Part shown: positions 48,236 through 56,100 of the stretch, piece by piece
Position numbering within the stretch: the first letter of the stretch is position 1
Layout of the letters: every line of letters begins with the position of its first letter
Assembly: GCA_002350855.1 (NCBI GenBank)
Contig: DEFM01000015.1
Location: 1-64,000, forward strand
Reading direction: 5' to 3'
Length of the DNA stretch: 64,000 bases
Origin: Prevotellaceae bacterium UBA2852
Lineage (GTDB): Bacteria > Bacteroidota > Bacteroidia > Bacteroidales > Bacteroidaceae
Notes under the pieces: model-generated
What the model was told of the DNA's origin: nothing
Databases searched by the model: none
What the model saw: only the letters and a program-made list of their open reading frames with translations
Position numbers and translations under genes: made by a program

Positions 48236-48994
48236 ATGGAACAGATTTATCGTTTTTCACAACAAGAGAATCAGTTTTTTGGAGAGTGCCTTCCTTGCAC
48301 TCCTGCAGTGTTTAACCAATATGTAGATGACCCCAAGGTAGCTTGGAAGATTTCCATGCGCAGGGCTATTGAAAAGGCTATTCGCGATGGTCTCTCTCTC
48401 GAGGTCTATGCCGAAACGGAAGAGTTCAAGACGTTCTGCACAAAGCAAGAGTCTAAACGTGGCTTCAAGAATCTGGCTATAGCAGAGAAGTTGCAACAGT
48501 GGACAACCTCGCTTAAGTCGTCGCTGCCTTGCTTTATTTTCGGTGTCAAGGATTTTGCCTTGGTGCCAAAGACTGACAAGAACGGACAACCCGAACTTGA
48601 CCGCAATGGTCAGCCGAAGTACTACCGCCGTCGTAAGTTGGAGAGTATTGAGTCGTTGTCCGGTCTGTTCATGTTTGATGGCGACAAACTGCCCTGCGAC
48701 CCACGTGAAATCCATGAACGTGCTATGGCTCCAGGATTCCCTTGGCAGGTGGCTCTGAGCCACAAGACTTCATCGGATTTAGGCATCAGGCTGGTTTGCG
48801 AGGCAAGACCGGAAGTTGGCAACATTGCCGACAACCAAATTTGCCTGGCTCGTGACCTCGGCATTCTCGACATGATTGGACTCACTGGCAAACCAGTCTG
48901 CGACGACAGTTGCATCGACGCAACTAGAATCTCATACGTGCCTTGCCGTGAGGATATTTACTATATTGACGATAATAAATTGTTTAACTTTTAA
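48236..48994 (+). CDS. BT4734-like (VirE N-terminal type) protein, primase-like
   Basis: A 252-residue protein similar to the BT4734-like N-terminal domain (PF08800) found fused to helicases in Bacteroidetes elements. Features shared with archaeo-eukaryotic primases: a hydrophobic strand ending in D-x-D (LFMFDGD, Asp148 and Asp150), a following S-H (ALSHKTSSDLGIRLV, His176), and a late Asp (CIDATRISYVP, Asp228). Here the domain is a separate gene, with the helicase part in the next frame 12 bases downstream. A primase activity is inferred; no assay-based relative is known to me. NGQP occurs twice in a short insertion (about 117-127). Confidence 0.7.
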   Translation: MEQIYRFSQQENQFFGECLPCTPAVFNQYVDDPKVAWKISMRRAIEKAIRDGLSLEVYAETEEFKTFCTKQESKRGFKNLAIAEKLQQWTTSLKSSLPCFIFGVKDFALVPKTDKNGQPELDRNGQPKYYRRRKLESIESLSGLFMFDGDKLPCDPREIHERAMAPGFPWQVALSHKTSSDLGIRLVCEARPEVGNIADNQICLARDLGILDMIGLTGKPVCDDSCIDATRISYVPCREDIYYIDDNKLFNF

Positions 48995-49006
48995 TCAGAT
49001 AAAACT

Positions 49007-50983
49007 ATGAAAAATATGTTTTATACTTGCGACTTCGATGAGAAGTTCCGTGCTGAGTATCAAAAAGGAAATACTCAGCCAACAAATCCAGAGAACAGAT
49101 TTCCCGGTAATGAAACCGCCAAGGAATTGGCTAAGGCGATTGAACCACTGTCAGCAACTTTGCAGAAGCAGAAGGTAAGCGCCGACCTACGTGCCACGAA
49201 GCTGCAACTGTTCGGGTATGATATCATTGACTTCATTAACACACTTTATCCCAACGGCGTACCCGAAGGCTCTCGTCACAGAAGTGCTCTGAAGCTGGCA
49301 ACCGATTTGATGATTCTGCTCGATGGTGATGAACCTCTCGTCAATGCTGTGCTTCTAAGTCTGCCATGGGTGCAGGATATTATCAAGGAGCGCGGTGAAA
49401 AGGAAATAGACGACATCATAGACACAGCCAAAAAGCGACTTAAGAAGAAGGAGAGCGAATACACAGACCCTCGCCCTTCTCGCGAAATGGTGAAAGCCAT
49501 AGAGGTTTTGGTCAAGCGCCAGTACTCTCAATTGGTAACTGAGGCACGTGCCAAGCAGGTAGAAGGTGTGTATGTCAACGGACGTGACGATATAGTTGCT
49601 GTGCTTGAACGCATGGGGCGCAAGATTGAGAAACTCTTCAAGTACTATCCTATGTTGAAACTGATGTGTCATGGTCTGCAACGCAAGCACTATATTGCCG
49701 CACTATTCGTGGGAGGAGCATTCTGCATGAATCTGATGACCAGAATGTGGTATGCGTTTTGGTCTGCTCCAGGCAAAAAATGCCGCATGAACCACATCCT
49801 CGAACTCATAGGACGTCAAGGCTCAGGAAAGAGGTTCGCCGTCACTCTCTATGAGATACTGATGGAACCAATAAAGATGTCAGACAAGGCTCAGATAGAG
49901 GCTCTCAACAACTGGAAGGCAGAACGTTCTCAAAACAACGGTGCCGCCAAGAACAAGACTCCCGAGCCTAAGGGTGTCTATCGTGCTTTACCTGCAGAAG
50001 CATCTGCAGCGGCTGTACGTGATGCAGAAGTCAATGCCAAGGAATACCTAGACGGAGAGGAGTGGTTCTTGCATATCAGTCAGTTCGACAGTGAGTTGCA
50101 AAACACACTCAGCCAGTTGCAGAAGAGTTATTTCTCAGCTCTCTATACACTATGGCTGAAGGGATTCCACAACGAGCCTCACGGAGCTTTGCTGAAGTCT
50201 GCTTCAAGTATTGTGGGTGAGTGGCCGGTGCACTACAATGTGGTTTACACGGGCACGCAACACGCTTTGGATAAGCAGGTTAACATTGGAAACTATGCCA
50301 CAGGTCTGAACGGGCGCATCACTGCCGTGCCTATGGGAAGTAGTGATTTCTCCATGATGGAGAACCATGAGTACACAGACGTTGACCGTCAGCGTGACCA
50401 GGAACTAAAAGAATGGGCATACAAGCTTGATTCAACAAAAGGAGAGATTCCTTGCCGCGACATCAGCAACGCTCTGCATGACTGGACCTCTCGCCGTATG
50501 GATGACGCAAGGGAAAACCAGTCATTTGCCGATGAAGACCTACTTAAACGTCCATGCTGGCATGCTATTAACTATGCTCTCCCATATATTGTAAGCCGCC
50601 ATTGGGATAAGATGGTTGAGGATGCAGACGGACGCTGGAAATGTGGTGTCGGTTTTCAGACAGATAAAATTGACAAAGAATTAGCTCTGCTCATTTGCAA
50701 TGCTCAATACACTTTCCAGCAGTATTTCTTCGGATCGATAGCCGAAAAGCATTATGATGACACCGCAGCAAATGCGATATCAAAAACTCGTCATCAGCCC
50801 CGCACGCTCGATGCTTATCGCAAATTGCCAGAGTTTTTCACCAGCAAGGACGTAGATTTGTGTTATCGCTATGATGGGGTAACCGGTAGCATCAACAGCC
50901 GCCTCAAACGTCTCTGCGATGATGGTCTTGCACAAAGAATCCGAACAGGAGAACACAAAGGCCAATACCGCAAACTTGCCTAA
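49007..50983 (+). CDS. Helicase-like P-loop protein partner of the primase-like gene
   Basis: A 658-residue protein. A long helical N-terminal region is followed by a likely P-loop: HILELIGRQGSGKRF (Walker A at about 269-276, GRQGSGKR, where the usual final Ser/Thr is Arg). WFLHISQFDSEL (about 350) may be a weak Walker B. The C-terminal 60 residues (KLPEFFTSKDVDLCYRYDG, then SINSRLKRLCDDGLAQRI) look like a winged helix. By position it replaces the helicase half of VirE/DUF3987-type proteins. The stop codon overlaps the right TTGCA repeat (50982-51008), so the gene ends exactly at the boundary of the locus. Function is inferred from context; an inactive ATPase or a divergent P-loop are both possible. 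Confidence 0.68.
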   Translation: MKNMFYTCDFDEKFRAEYQKGNTQPTNPENRFPGNETAKELAKAIEPLSATLQKQKVSADLRATKLQLFGYDIIDFINTLYPNGVPEGSRHRSALKLATDLMILLDGDEPLVNAVLLSLPWVQDIIKERGEKEIDDIIDTAKKRLKKKESEYTDPRPSREMVKAIEVLVKRQYSQLVTEARAKQVEGVYVNGRDDIVAVLERMGRKIEKLFKYYPMLKLMCHGLQRKHYIAALFVGGAFCMNLMTRMWYAFWSAPGKKCRMNHILELIGRQGSGKRFAVTLYEILMEPIKMSDKAQIEALNNWKAERSQNNGAAKNKTPEPKGVYRALPAEASAAAVRDAEVNAKEYLDGEEWFLHISQFDSELQNTLSQLQKSYFSALYTLWLKGFHNEPHGALLKSASSIVGEWPVHYNVVYTGTQHALDKQVNIGNYATGLNGRITAVPMGSSDFSMMENHEYTDVDRQRDQELKEWAYKLDSTKGEIPCRDISNALHDWTSRRMDDARENQSFADEDLLKRPCWHAINYALPYIVSRHWDKMVEDADGRWKCGVGFQTDKIDKELALLICNAQYTFQQYFFGSIAEKHYDDTAANAISKTRHQPRTLDAYRKLPEFFTSKDVDLCYRYDGVTGSINSRLKRLCDDGLAQRIRTGEHKGQYRKLA

Positions 50984-51008
50984 ATTGCAAAGTTGCAAAT
51001 TGCATTGA
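50982..51008 (+). repeat. TTGCA triad, right copy
   Basis: TTGCA begins at 50985, 50993 and 51000. 19 bases (50985-51003) are the exact reverse complement of 46174-46192, and 25 of 27 match 46022-46048 directly. It starts within the stop codon of the helicase-like gene. Confidence 0.8.
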
Positions 51009-51056
51009 CTATTTTGGCTGTTTGTTTTTTGAAGTTGTGCTTAATTACACATAATC

Positions 51057-51095
51057 AAAGGGACCTGCCCATGTGGACAGATCCCTTTGCTTTTT
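51057..51095 (+). terminator. Terminator at the right end of the accessory locus
   Basis: AAAGGGA-C-CTG (51057-51067) pairs with CAG-A-TCCCTTT (51078-51088) and a GCTTTTT tail follows. Confidence 0.8.
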
Positions 51096-51262
51096 ACATT
51101 TTAGATAAGTGAAAAGGATGAAAAGCCAACGAAAGAGTGTGTTGTTATAGCCACCGTGATTATGGCGTGAGCCTTACAAGACATGAGGCGGAATAGCAGC
51201 AAAGTCGCCGGGCGTTTTTATAGTTTCTTAAGGATTGTGTACTCGTTTTCAGGGAAAATGCG
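51096..51262. other. Spacer without recognised gene
   Basis: About 170 bases between the terminator and the promoter of the outer-membrane protein gene. It contains GCCA...TGGC pairings (around 51149-51171) and GTCGCCGGGCG followed by a T-run, but nothing I can name. Confidence 0.5.
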
Positions 51263-51270
51263 TAACTTTG
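51263..51270 (+). promoter_or_regulatory. Promoter -7 box (TAACTTTG)
   Basis: Perfect TAnnTTTG match, 57 bases upstream of the outer-membrane protein gene. Confidence 0.65.
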
Positions 51271-51326
51271 CACCGGATTTAGAAACGAACGATTTTTTCT
51301 TTTTATTTTTCTTTTAATCAAAACGT

Positions 51327-51863
51327 ATGAAAAAGTTTTTTATCGCAATGTGTGTGGCTCTCTTCACCATTAGCGCACAGGCTCAGAAAAGAGGTGAGTT
51401 CGCAGTAGGATTACAAACAAACGAGACTTTCTCTAAAGTGGAATTTTTGAATGTAAAAGAAAACTCCAACAAGTGGGGAATCGGTGCTTTCGGTCAGTAC
51501 AGCATCACTAACCACTGGCGTCTGGAAGCTGACCTGACCTTCCACCCAATGAAGGATCATATGTCTGACTTCCTCGCAGCTCTGGAAATGCAGTATGTGT
51601 TCCATGTTTCTGACAAATTCAAGATTTATCCTTCTCTCGGCTATGCTCTGTCATTCGTGCACAGTGAGACATACACCGAAAAAGACGACAACGGTTCCAT
51701 AACTTTTGAGGGCGACAACGACACAGACGGTGGTATTCAGCTCGGACTTGGTTTCCAGTACAACCTCAAGAACGACTGGTTCATCAAGGCTGACTACAAG
51801 TTCCAGCCTGGTATCTTCGGTGATGCTCACTGCATCATGTTCGGCGTAGGCTACAAGCTCTAA
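51327..51863 (+). CDS. Small outer-membrane beta-barrel protein
   Basis: A 178-residue protein with signal peptide MKKFFIAMCVALFTISAQA. The mature part has alternating strands with aromatic ends (GEFAVGLQTNETF, WRLEADLTFHPM, ALEMQYVFHVSDKFKIYPSLGYALSF, GIQLGLGFQYNLKNDWFIKADYKFQP) and ends CIMFGVGYKL, a typical C-terminal strand for an eight-stranded OmpX/porin-like barrel. The specific function is unknown. It has its own promoter and shares a convergent terminator with the DUF2461 gene. Confidence 0.85.
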   Translation: MKKFFIAMCVALFTISAQAQKRGEFAVGLQTNETFSKVEFLNVKENSNKWGIGAFGQYSITNHWRLEADLTFHPMKDHMSDFLAALEMQYVFHVSDKFKIYPSLGYALSFVHSETYTEKDDNGSITFEGDNDTDGGIQLGLGFQYNLKNDWFIKADYKFQPGIFGDAHCIMFGVGYKL

Positions 51864-51890
51864 GCTTATACATTACATCGCATAAACACA

Positions 51891-51926
51891 ACAACGGCTT
51901 CTTGTACTTTTGCAGGAAGCCGTTGT
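51891..51926. terminator. Bidirectional terminator between convergent genes
   Basis: ACAACGGCTTC (51891-51901) pairs perfectly with GAAGCCGTTGT (51916-51926). It serves the plus-strand barrel gene and the minus-strand DUF2461 gene that ends at 51933. Confidence 0.88.
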
Positions 51927-51932
51927 TTAGTA

Positions 51933-52619
51933 TTATAGATCTTCTTCGCGGACGTAGTCGACGGCACGGTTGATGTAGTCGAGGAATGGTTTGGTGGGCT
52001 GGAACATTGCCGCTACACGCTCAGCGAGATTGTCGCCAAGGATGAACTTGTCGTCAACGGTGGTGACAAGGCAGTAGACCTTGAATTTGAGATAATCTGC
52101 CCAGGGGCTGTCTGTGGGAAAGCCCTTTGGTACTTTACGCAAGGCATTGTCGCTGTCGAGCTTATAGACCGGTGAGCAGTTCTGGACTATCTGGTGAAAG
52201 TCGCCGTCTCCATTCACTATGTCTTCACGGATAATCTTGAGTACCTTAGGGTCGCAGATGTAATCGCCTGATGCCAGCATGTGGGTGAAAGGATAGCCGT
52301 CACCTCGTCCTGTACCTATGTGGAAATAGTAGCCGCTATAGGGTGATTTCTTCCCTTCTCGGCAGATGTAGCAGCCGAAGTGTGTCTTGTAGGGAGATTT
52401 GTCCTTGCTGAAGCGGACATCGCGATAGATGCGGTAGGTGCAGTCCTTGACGGTGAGTCCGCGAACTGTGGGGTCGTACTCGCCAATACGGGCAATGAGC
52501 TGCTCGGTGAATTCGTGAAAACGTGTCTGCGCTTGCTGGTACTCGTCCTTGTGTGCCATGAACCAGTCACGATTGTTGTTGGCTTCAAGCTGACGTAGAA
52601 AATGTAGTATTTGTTTCAT
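51933..52619 (-). CDS. DUF2461 family protein
   Basis: A 228-residue protein of family DUF2461 (TIGR02453). Signatures: FLRQLEANNNRDWFMAHKDEYQ, YRIYRDVRFSKDKSPYKTHFG (R-x-x-R-D-x-R-F-S-K-D-K-x-P-Y-K) and YYFHIGTGRGDGYPFTHML. No signal peptide. Biochemical function is unknown. Its leader holds a TTAACG-type repeat (52631-52665). Confidence 0.9.
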   Translation of the reverse strand: MKQILHFLRQLEANNNRDWFMAHKDEYQQAQTRFHEFTEQLIARIGEYDPTVRGLTVKDCTYRIYRDVRFSKDKSPYKTHFGCYICREGKKSPYSGYYFHIGTGRGDGYPFTHMLASGDYICDPKVLKIIREDIVNGDGDFHQIVQNCSPVYKLDSDNALRKVPKGFPTDSPWADYLKFKVYCLVTTVDDKFILGDNLAERVAAMFQPTKPFLDYINRAVDYVREEDL

Positions 52620-52630
52620 ATTGAGAAATA

Positions 52631-52665
52631 TAACGGTTAATGTTTAACGGTTAACGTTTAACGTT
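52631..52665. repeat. TTAACG-type short tandem repeat upstream of the DUF2461 gene
   Basis: TAACGGTTAATGTTTAACGG, then TTAACGTTTAACG: about four units of 7-10 bases. It begins 12 bases upstream of the start codon on the minus strand. Confidence 0.65.
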
Positions 52666-52720
52666 GTTTGCAAAAATACAAAGAATGTTTGTTATGAGTA
52701 GTGTTTTGAAGAAAAAAGTG

Positions 52721-52728
52721 TAACTTTG
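52721..52728 (+). promoter_or_regulatory. Promoter -7 box (TAACTTTG) that abuts a start codon
   Basis: TAACTTTG ends at 52728, and the ATG of the next gene is at 52733. Because transcription starts a few bases after this box, the mRNA would have no or almost no leader. Confidence 0.6.
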
Positions 52729-52732
52729 CACT

Positions 52733-54307
52733 ATGATTAAAGAAATGCAACTGAGAATTCTGCCCCGAATTGCAGCTGACGAACGTTCGTTGAAGGACTA
52801 TCTGAGCAAGGAGAAGGGTGTAGACACCTCCCACGTGAAGGCTGTGAGGGTGCTGAAACGAAGCATTGATGCCCGACAGCGTACTGTGATGGTGAACCTT
52901 ACTGTGAGGTTGTATGTGGATGAGATGCCCGACGACGAGGGTTTCAAGCGCGTGGAATATGGAAACGTGGAAGGAAAGCCTGAGGTAATCGTGGTTGGTG
53001 CCGGTCCTGGCGGACTGTTTGCAGCCTTGCGATTGATAGAACTGGGTATGCGCCCGATTGTGGTGGAGAGGGGAAAGAATGTGCATGATCGCAGAAAGGA
53101 TATTGCTGTTATCTCGCGTGAACACGTGGTTGACCCTGAGTCGAACTATTCATTCGGCGAGGGTGGTGCAGGTGCGTTCAGCGACGGCAAGCTTTATACG
53201 AGAAGCAAGAAGAGGGGCAATGTGGATAAGATTCTGAATGTTCTGTGCCAGCACGGTGCTTCGACTTCGATTCTCTCCGATGCTCATCCTCACATAGGCA
53301 CGGACAAACTGCCGAAGGTGATTGAGGCTATTCGTAACACAATTATCAAGTGTGGCGGAGAGGTGCATTTTCAAACGAAAATGACTTCATTGATTGTTGA
53401 TAATAATGAAGTTAAAGGAATTAGAGCAATCTCAACTTCAACTGTAGGCTCAAATGAAAGGGAATGGCTGGGACCTGTAATCCTGGCTACAGGACATTCC
53501 GCTCGCGATGTGTATCGCTACCTCTCTGCAAGCGGCATAGAGATTGAACCTAAGGGTATTGCGGTTGGTGTAAGACTGGAGCATCCTGCCGAACTGATTG
53601 ACCAGATTCAGTATCACAATAAAGAGGGTAAGGGAAAGTACCTGCCCACGGCTGAATATAGCTTCGTGACTCAGGTGGAGGGCAGAGGAGTGTACAGCTT
53701 CTGTATGTGCCCTGGAGGAACAGTGGTTCCTGCTGCCAGCGGTCCTGAGCAGGTTGTAGTGAACGGTATGTCGGCTTCGCTGCGCAACTCTCCCTGGAGC
53801 AACAGCGGAATGGTAGTGGAAACGAGGGAAGCTCCGGCTGAATTCTACCATGATCACGACGGACTGGAGATGATGCGTTTCCAGGAGCATCTTGAACGTA
53901 TGGCTTGGCAGGAGGGCGGGCGCCGTCAGAGTGCACCGGCTCAGCGAATGGCTGACTTCGTGAATCGCCGTCTCTCGCAGTCGCTTCCCAAGTCTTCTTA
54001 CACTCCAGGGCTGGTGTCGAGTCCTCTGCATATGTGGATGCCCGAATTTATAGTGAGCCGTTTGCAGGAGGGTTTCAAGGCCTTCGGACGCTCATCTCAC
54101 GGATTTCTGACGAACGAAGCAACGATGATAGGTGTGGAGACTCGTACAAGTGCACCGGTTCGTATTCTTCGTGACAACGAATCGCTGCAGCATGTACGTC
54201 TGAAAGGATTATATCCCTGTGGCGAGGGTGCTGGCTATGCTGGAGGAATTGTCTCTGCTGCCATTGATGGAGAAAGATGTGCAGAAATGTTGAAAGGCTC
54301 CCTCTAA
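52733..54307 (+). CDS. FAD-dependent oxidoreductase (COG2509-type)
   Basis: A 524-residue flavoprotein. A small N-terminal domain (1-80, MIKEMQLRILPRIAADE) precedes the FAD-binding Rossmann motif VIVVGAGPGGLFAALRLIELG (about 86-106). The family then has SNYSFGEGGAGAFSDGKLYTR, ILATGHSARDVYRYL, and a C-terminal GLYPCGEGAGYAGGIVSAAIDG. These are typical of uncharacterised FAD-dependent dehydrogenases widespread in Bacteroidetes and Firmicutes. No signal peptide. The ATG at 52733 fits homologues, which begin (M)IKE-x-QLR, but a promoter box ends five bases before; the internal ATG at 52745 is the alternative. A REP-like element follows the stop. Confidence 0.87.
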   Translation: MIKEMQLRILPRIAADERSLKDYLSKEKGVDTSHVKAVRVLKRSIDARQRTVMVNLTVRLYVDEMPDDEGFKRVEYGNVEGKPEVIVVGAGPGGLFAALRLIELGMRPIVVERGKNVHDRRKDIAVISREHVVDPESNYSFGEGGAGAFSDGKLYTRSKKRGNVDKILNVLCQHGASTSILSDAHPHIGTDKLPKVIEAIRNTIIKCGGEVHFQTKMTSLIVDNNEVKGIRAISTSTVGSNEREWLGPVILATGHSARDVYRYLSASGIEIEPKGIAVGVRLEHPAELIDQIQYHNKEGKGKYLPTAEYSFVTQVEGRGVYSFCMCPGGTVVPAASGPEQVVVNGMSASLRNSPWSNSGMVVETREAPAEFYHDHDGLEMMRFQEHLERMAWQEGGRRQSAPAQRMADFVNRRLSQSLPKSSYTPGLVSSPLHMWMPEFIVSRLQEGFKAFGRSSHGFLTNEATMIGVETRTSAPVRILRDNESLQHVRLKGLYPCGEGAGYAGGIVSAAIDGERCAEMLKGSL

Positions 54308-54341
54308 CTCCCCCAAAGGAGGAGGAATCAGAAGGGTAGTG
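54298..54341. repeat. REP-like GC-rich palindrome family, copy 6
   Basis: CTCCCTCTAACTCCCCCAAA followed by GGAGGAGG: a shorter copy of the family without the GGTGGGTCT end. It overlaps the stop codon of the FAD gene. Confidence 0.55.
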
Positions 54342-54343
54342 TG

Positions 54344-54364
54344 TTCTGCGGTTCTACCGCAGAA
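54344..54364. repeat. TTCTGCGG hairpin, copy 1
   Basis: TTCTGCGG (54344-54351) and CCGCAGAA (54357-54364). The same hairpin recurs inverted at 56625-56645. Confidence 0.6.
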
Positions 54365-54400
54365 AAGAACTTAAGAACTTAAGAACTTAAAAACTCAAGA
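54365..54400. repeat. AAGAACTT tandem repeat next to a start codon
   Basis: Three and a half units of AAGAACTT, the last degenerate (AAAAACTCAAGA). It ends 6 bases before the ATG at 54407. The same family fills the dxr-rseP gap at 63517-63577. Confidence 0.7.
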
Positions 54401-54406
54401 CAAGAT

Positions 54407-55033
54407 ATGAAGAGAATTTTGTTTTTAGCAATTATGCTGGCGGGAACGCTGAGCGTGAAGGCACAGTTTACGAAACTGGACAGGCATCCGGAAATTCCAG
54501 TGGAATATGATGCTGTGTTTGTGGATCATGTTCGCAATTTCGTAGGTGGAGTGATTCGCTCCAGCTATGGTCAGTTCTTCGGACAGATTACTCCTCAGGG
54601 TGAACTGACGGGGTATGGTACATTCTATACCGATCGTGACGGAGAGATTGTGGGACAGTTCTACAATGGTCAGCTGATTGTAGGAATCAAGCAGGGTAAC
54701 GACATTGTGAAAGTGGGTACAGAAACTCACTACGCGGTGTATGACCTGCGTACGGCGGAGTTGCTCTACATCATGAAAGATGGTGAGAAATACCTGCCTG
54801 ATGCCGACCACAAGGAAGCCTGGAAGTACGGTCAGTTGAAATACGCCAACGGTGGTAAGTATGTTGGCGAACTCGTGAACGGCAAACGTGATGGCTTTGG
54901 CATCTACTACTATGCCGACGGTGATCACTACTTCGGACGCTATAGCGACAACCGCCCAGTAGGCTATGGTGCTATGTTCAAAACCGACAATTCGGTGGTG
55001 ATTCAGAAATGGGAGAATAAGAGTGAAGAATAA
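54407..55033 (+). CDS. Exported MORN-repeat protein
   Basis: A 208-residue protein with signal peptide MKRILFLAIMLAGTLSVKA. The mature part contains MORN-type repeats, best at GELTGYGTFYTDRDGEIVGQFYNGQL (about 64-90) and YANGGKYVGELVNGKRDGFGIYYYADGDHYFGRYSDNRPVGYGAMF (about 145-190), with the pattern G-x-G-x-x-x-(Y/F)-x-(D/N)-G. Such repeats form beta-hairpins that bind membranes or partners; the role here is unknown. Its leader holds the AAGAACTT repeat. The next gene (menA) follows after a 62-base gap with other tandem repeats. Confidence 0.82.
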   Translation: MKRILFLAIMLAGTLSVKAQFTKLDRHPEIPVEYDAVFVDHVRNFVGGVIRSSYGQFFGQITPQGELTGYGTFYTDRDGEIVGQFYNGQLIVGIKQGNDIVKVGTETHYAVYDLRTAELLYIMKDGEKYLPDADHKEAWKYGQLKYANGGKYVGELVNGKRDGFGIYYYADGDHYFGRYSDNRPVGYGAMFKTDNSVVIQKWENKSEE

Positions 55034-55056
55034 ATGTGAATAGTGAAGTGTTGATA

Positions 55057-55077
55057 GTGAAGTGATAGTACCAGAAA
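55057..55077 (+). repeat. GTGAAGTGATAGTACC repeat, copy before menA
   Basis: GTGAAGTGATAGTACC-A-G-A-AA. A copy with 19 of 21 identities is found directly after menA at 56070-56090. The bases before it are further GTGAA-type units. Confidence 0.65.
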
Positions 55078-55095
55078 GAGTAATTGTGAATTGAT

Positions 55096-56046
55096 ATGAT
55101 ACAGAATAGTAAAGAGGCATGGATAATGGCAGCACGACCAAAGACGTTGGTGGGTGCTGTGGCACCGGTGCTGGTAGGTGGACTGCTTGGCTTCTCTCAT
55201 CTGGCACCGAGGGTGGCTTCGGCTTCAGCAATAGGATGGTGGATGCAGGCTTTTGCTCCGTTTATGCTGTGTATGCTCTTCGCGCTGATTATGCAGATTG
55301 ACGCTAACTTCATCAATGACTATATTGACTGGAGAAAGGGTAGTGACCGCAGCGACAGACTTGGACCGGAACGGGCAATGGCTCAGGGATGGATTACTCC
55401 AAACGCTATGCGCCTGGGTATTCTGATTACTACCATTGCTGCCATTCTAATAGGATTGCCTTTACTGTTCTTCGGAGGAATGTGGATGATTCTTGTAGCG
55501 GTGTTGTGCATAGTTGCCTGCTTCCTCTATTCCACATTCATGTCATACAAGGGATGGGGTGACGCCCTTGTGATTGTGTTCTTCGGAATCGTACCAGTGG
55601 TGTTCACTTACTGGTGCGTGGTGAAAGGCAGTTGGGAAGCCGCATTGAATGTTAGTGTTATTAATCAAACAGCGATTATTTTCAAATTGCAGCAGGCTAT
55701 GTTGCTGGGAATAGCAATGGGATTGGTGACTGACTGTTTGCTGATGGTGAATAATTACCGCGATGTGGAGCAGGACAGGGTGAGCGGCAAACAAACTCTG
55801 GTAGTGAGATTTGGTGAGAAAATAGCCCTGCAACTTTATCTATGGGCAGGAGTGGTGGCTGTAGTGCTGGTGCTGCTGGTCAGCTGGAAAAGTGCTGTGC
55901 TGCTACTTGCGTACTTGGTTCTGCATCTTATAACTGCATACAAGATGAGCCGTCGCAAAGGACGCGACCTTAATAGCGTGCTCGGAATGACTGCACGCAA
56001 TATAATCATCTTCGGAGCTTGTACTGCTTTAGGCTTGATGATATAA
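55096..56046 (+). CDS. menA: 1,4-Dihydroxy-2-naphthoate polyprenyltransferase (MenA-type UbiA family)
   Basis: A 316-residue integral membrane protein with about eight to nine helices. It starts EAWIMAARPKTLVGAVAPVLVGG, the MenA start (W-x-x-A-x-R-P-K-T-L). Motif 1 is NFINDYIDWRKGSDRSDRLGPERAMAQGWI (N-D-x2-D-x3-G-x-D, prenyl-diphosphate and Mg binding). Motif 2 is NNYRDVEQDRVSGKQTLVVRFG (N-x2-R-D-x2-x-D). It joins an isoprenoid chain to DHNA in menaquinone synthesis. Its prenyl donors depend on the MEP pathway, two genes of which (dxr, ispF) are encoded just downstream on the other strand. It is flanked by the same 21-base repeat on both sides. Confidence 0.92.
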   Translation: MIQNSKEAWIMAARPKTLVGAVAPVLVGGLLGFSHLAPRVASASAIGWWMQAFAPFMLCMLFALIMQIDANFINDYIDWRKGSDRSDRLGPERAMAQGWITPNAMRLGILITTIAAILIGLPLLFFGGMWMILVAVLCIVACFLYSTFMSYKGWGDALVIVFFGIVPVVFTYWCVVKGSWEAALNVSVINQTAIIFKLQQAMLLGIAMGLVTDCLLMVNNYRDVEQDRVSGKQTLVVRFGEKIALQLYLWAGVVAVVLVLLVSWKSAVLLLAYLVLHLITAYKMSRRKGRDLNSVLGMTARNIIIFGACTALGLMI

Positions 56047-56069
56047 GTGTGAAGCGTGAAGAGTTAGTT

Positions 56070-56090
56070 GTGAAGTGATAGTACCGGGAA
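56070..56090 (+). repeat. GTGAAGTGATAGTACC repeat, copy after menA
   Basis: See 55057-55077; two mismatches. Confidence 0.65.
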
Positions 56091-56100
56091 ATGATTTTAA

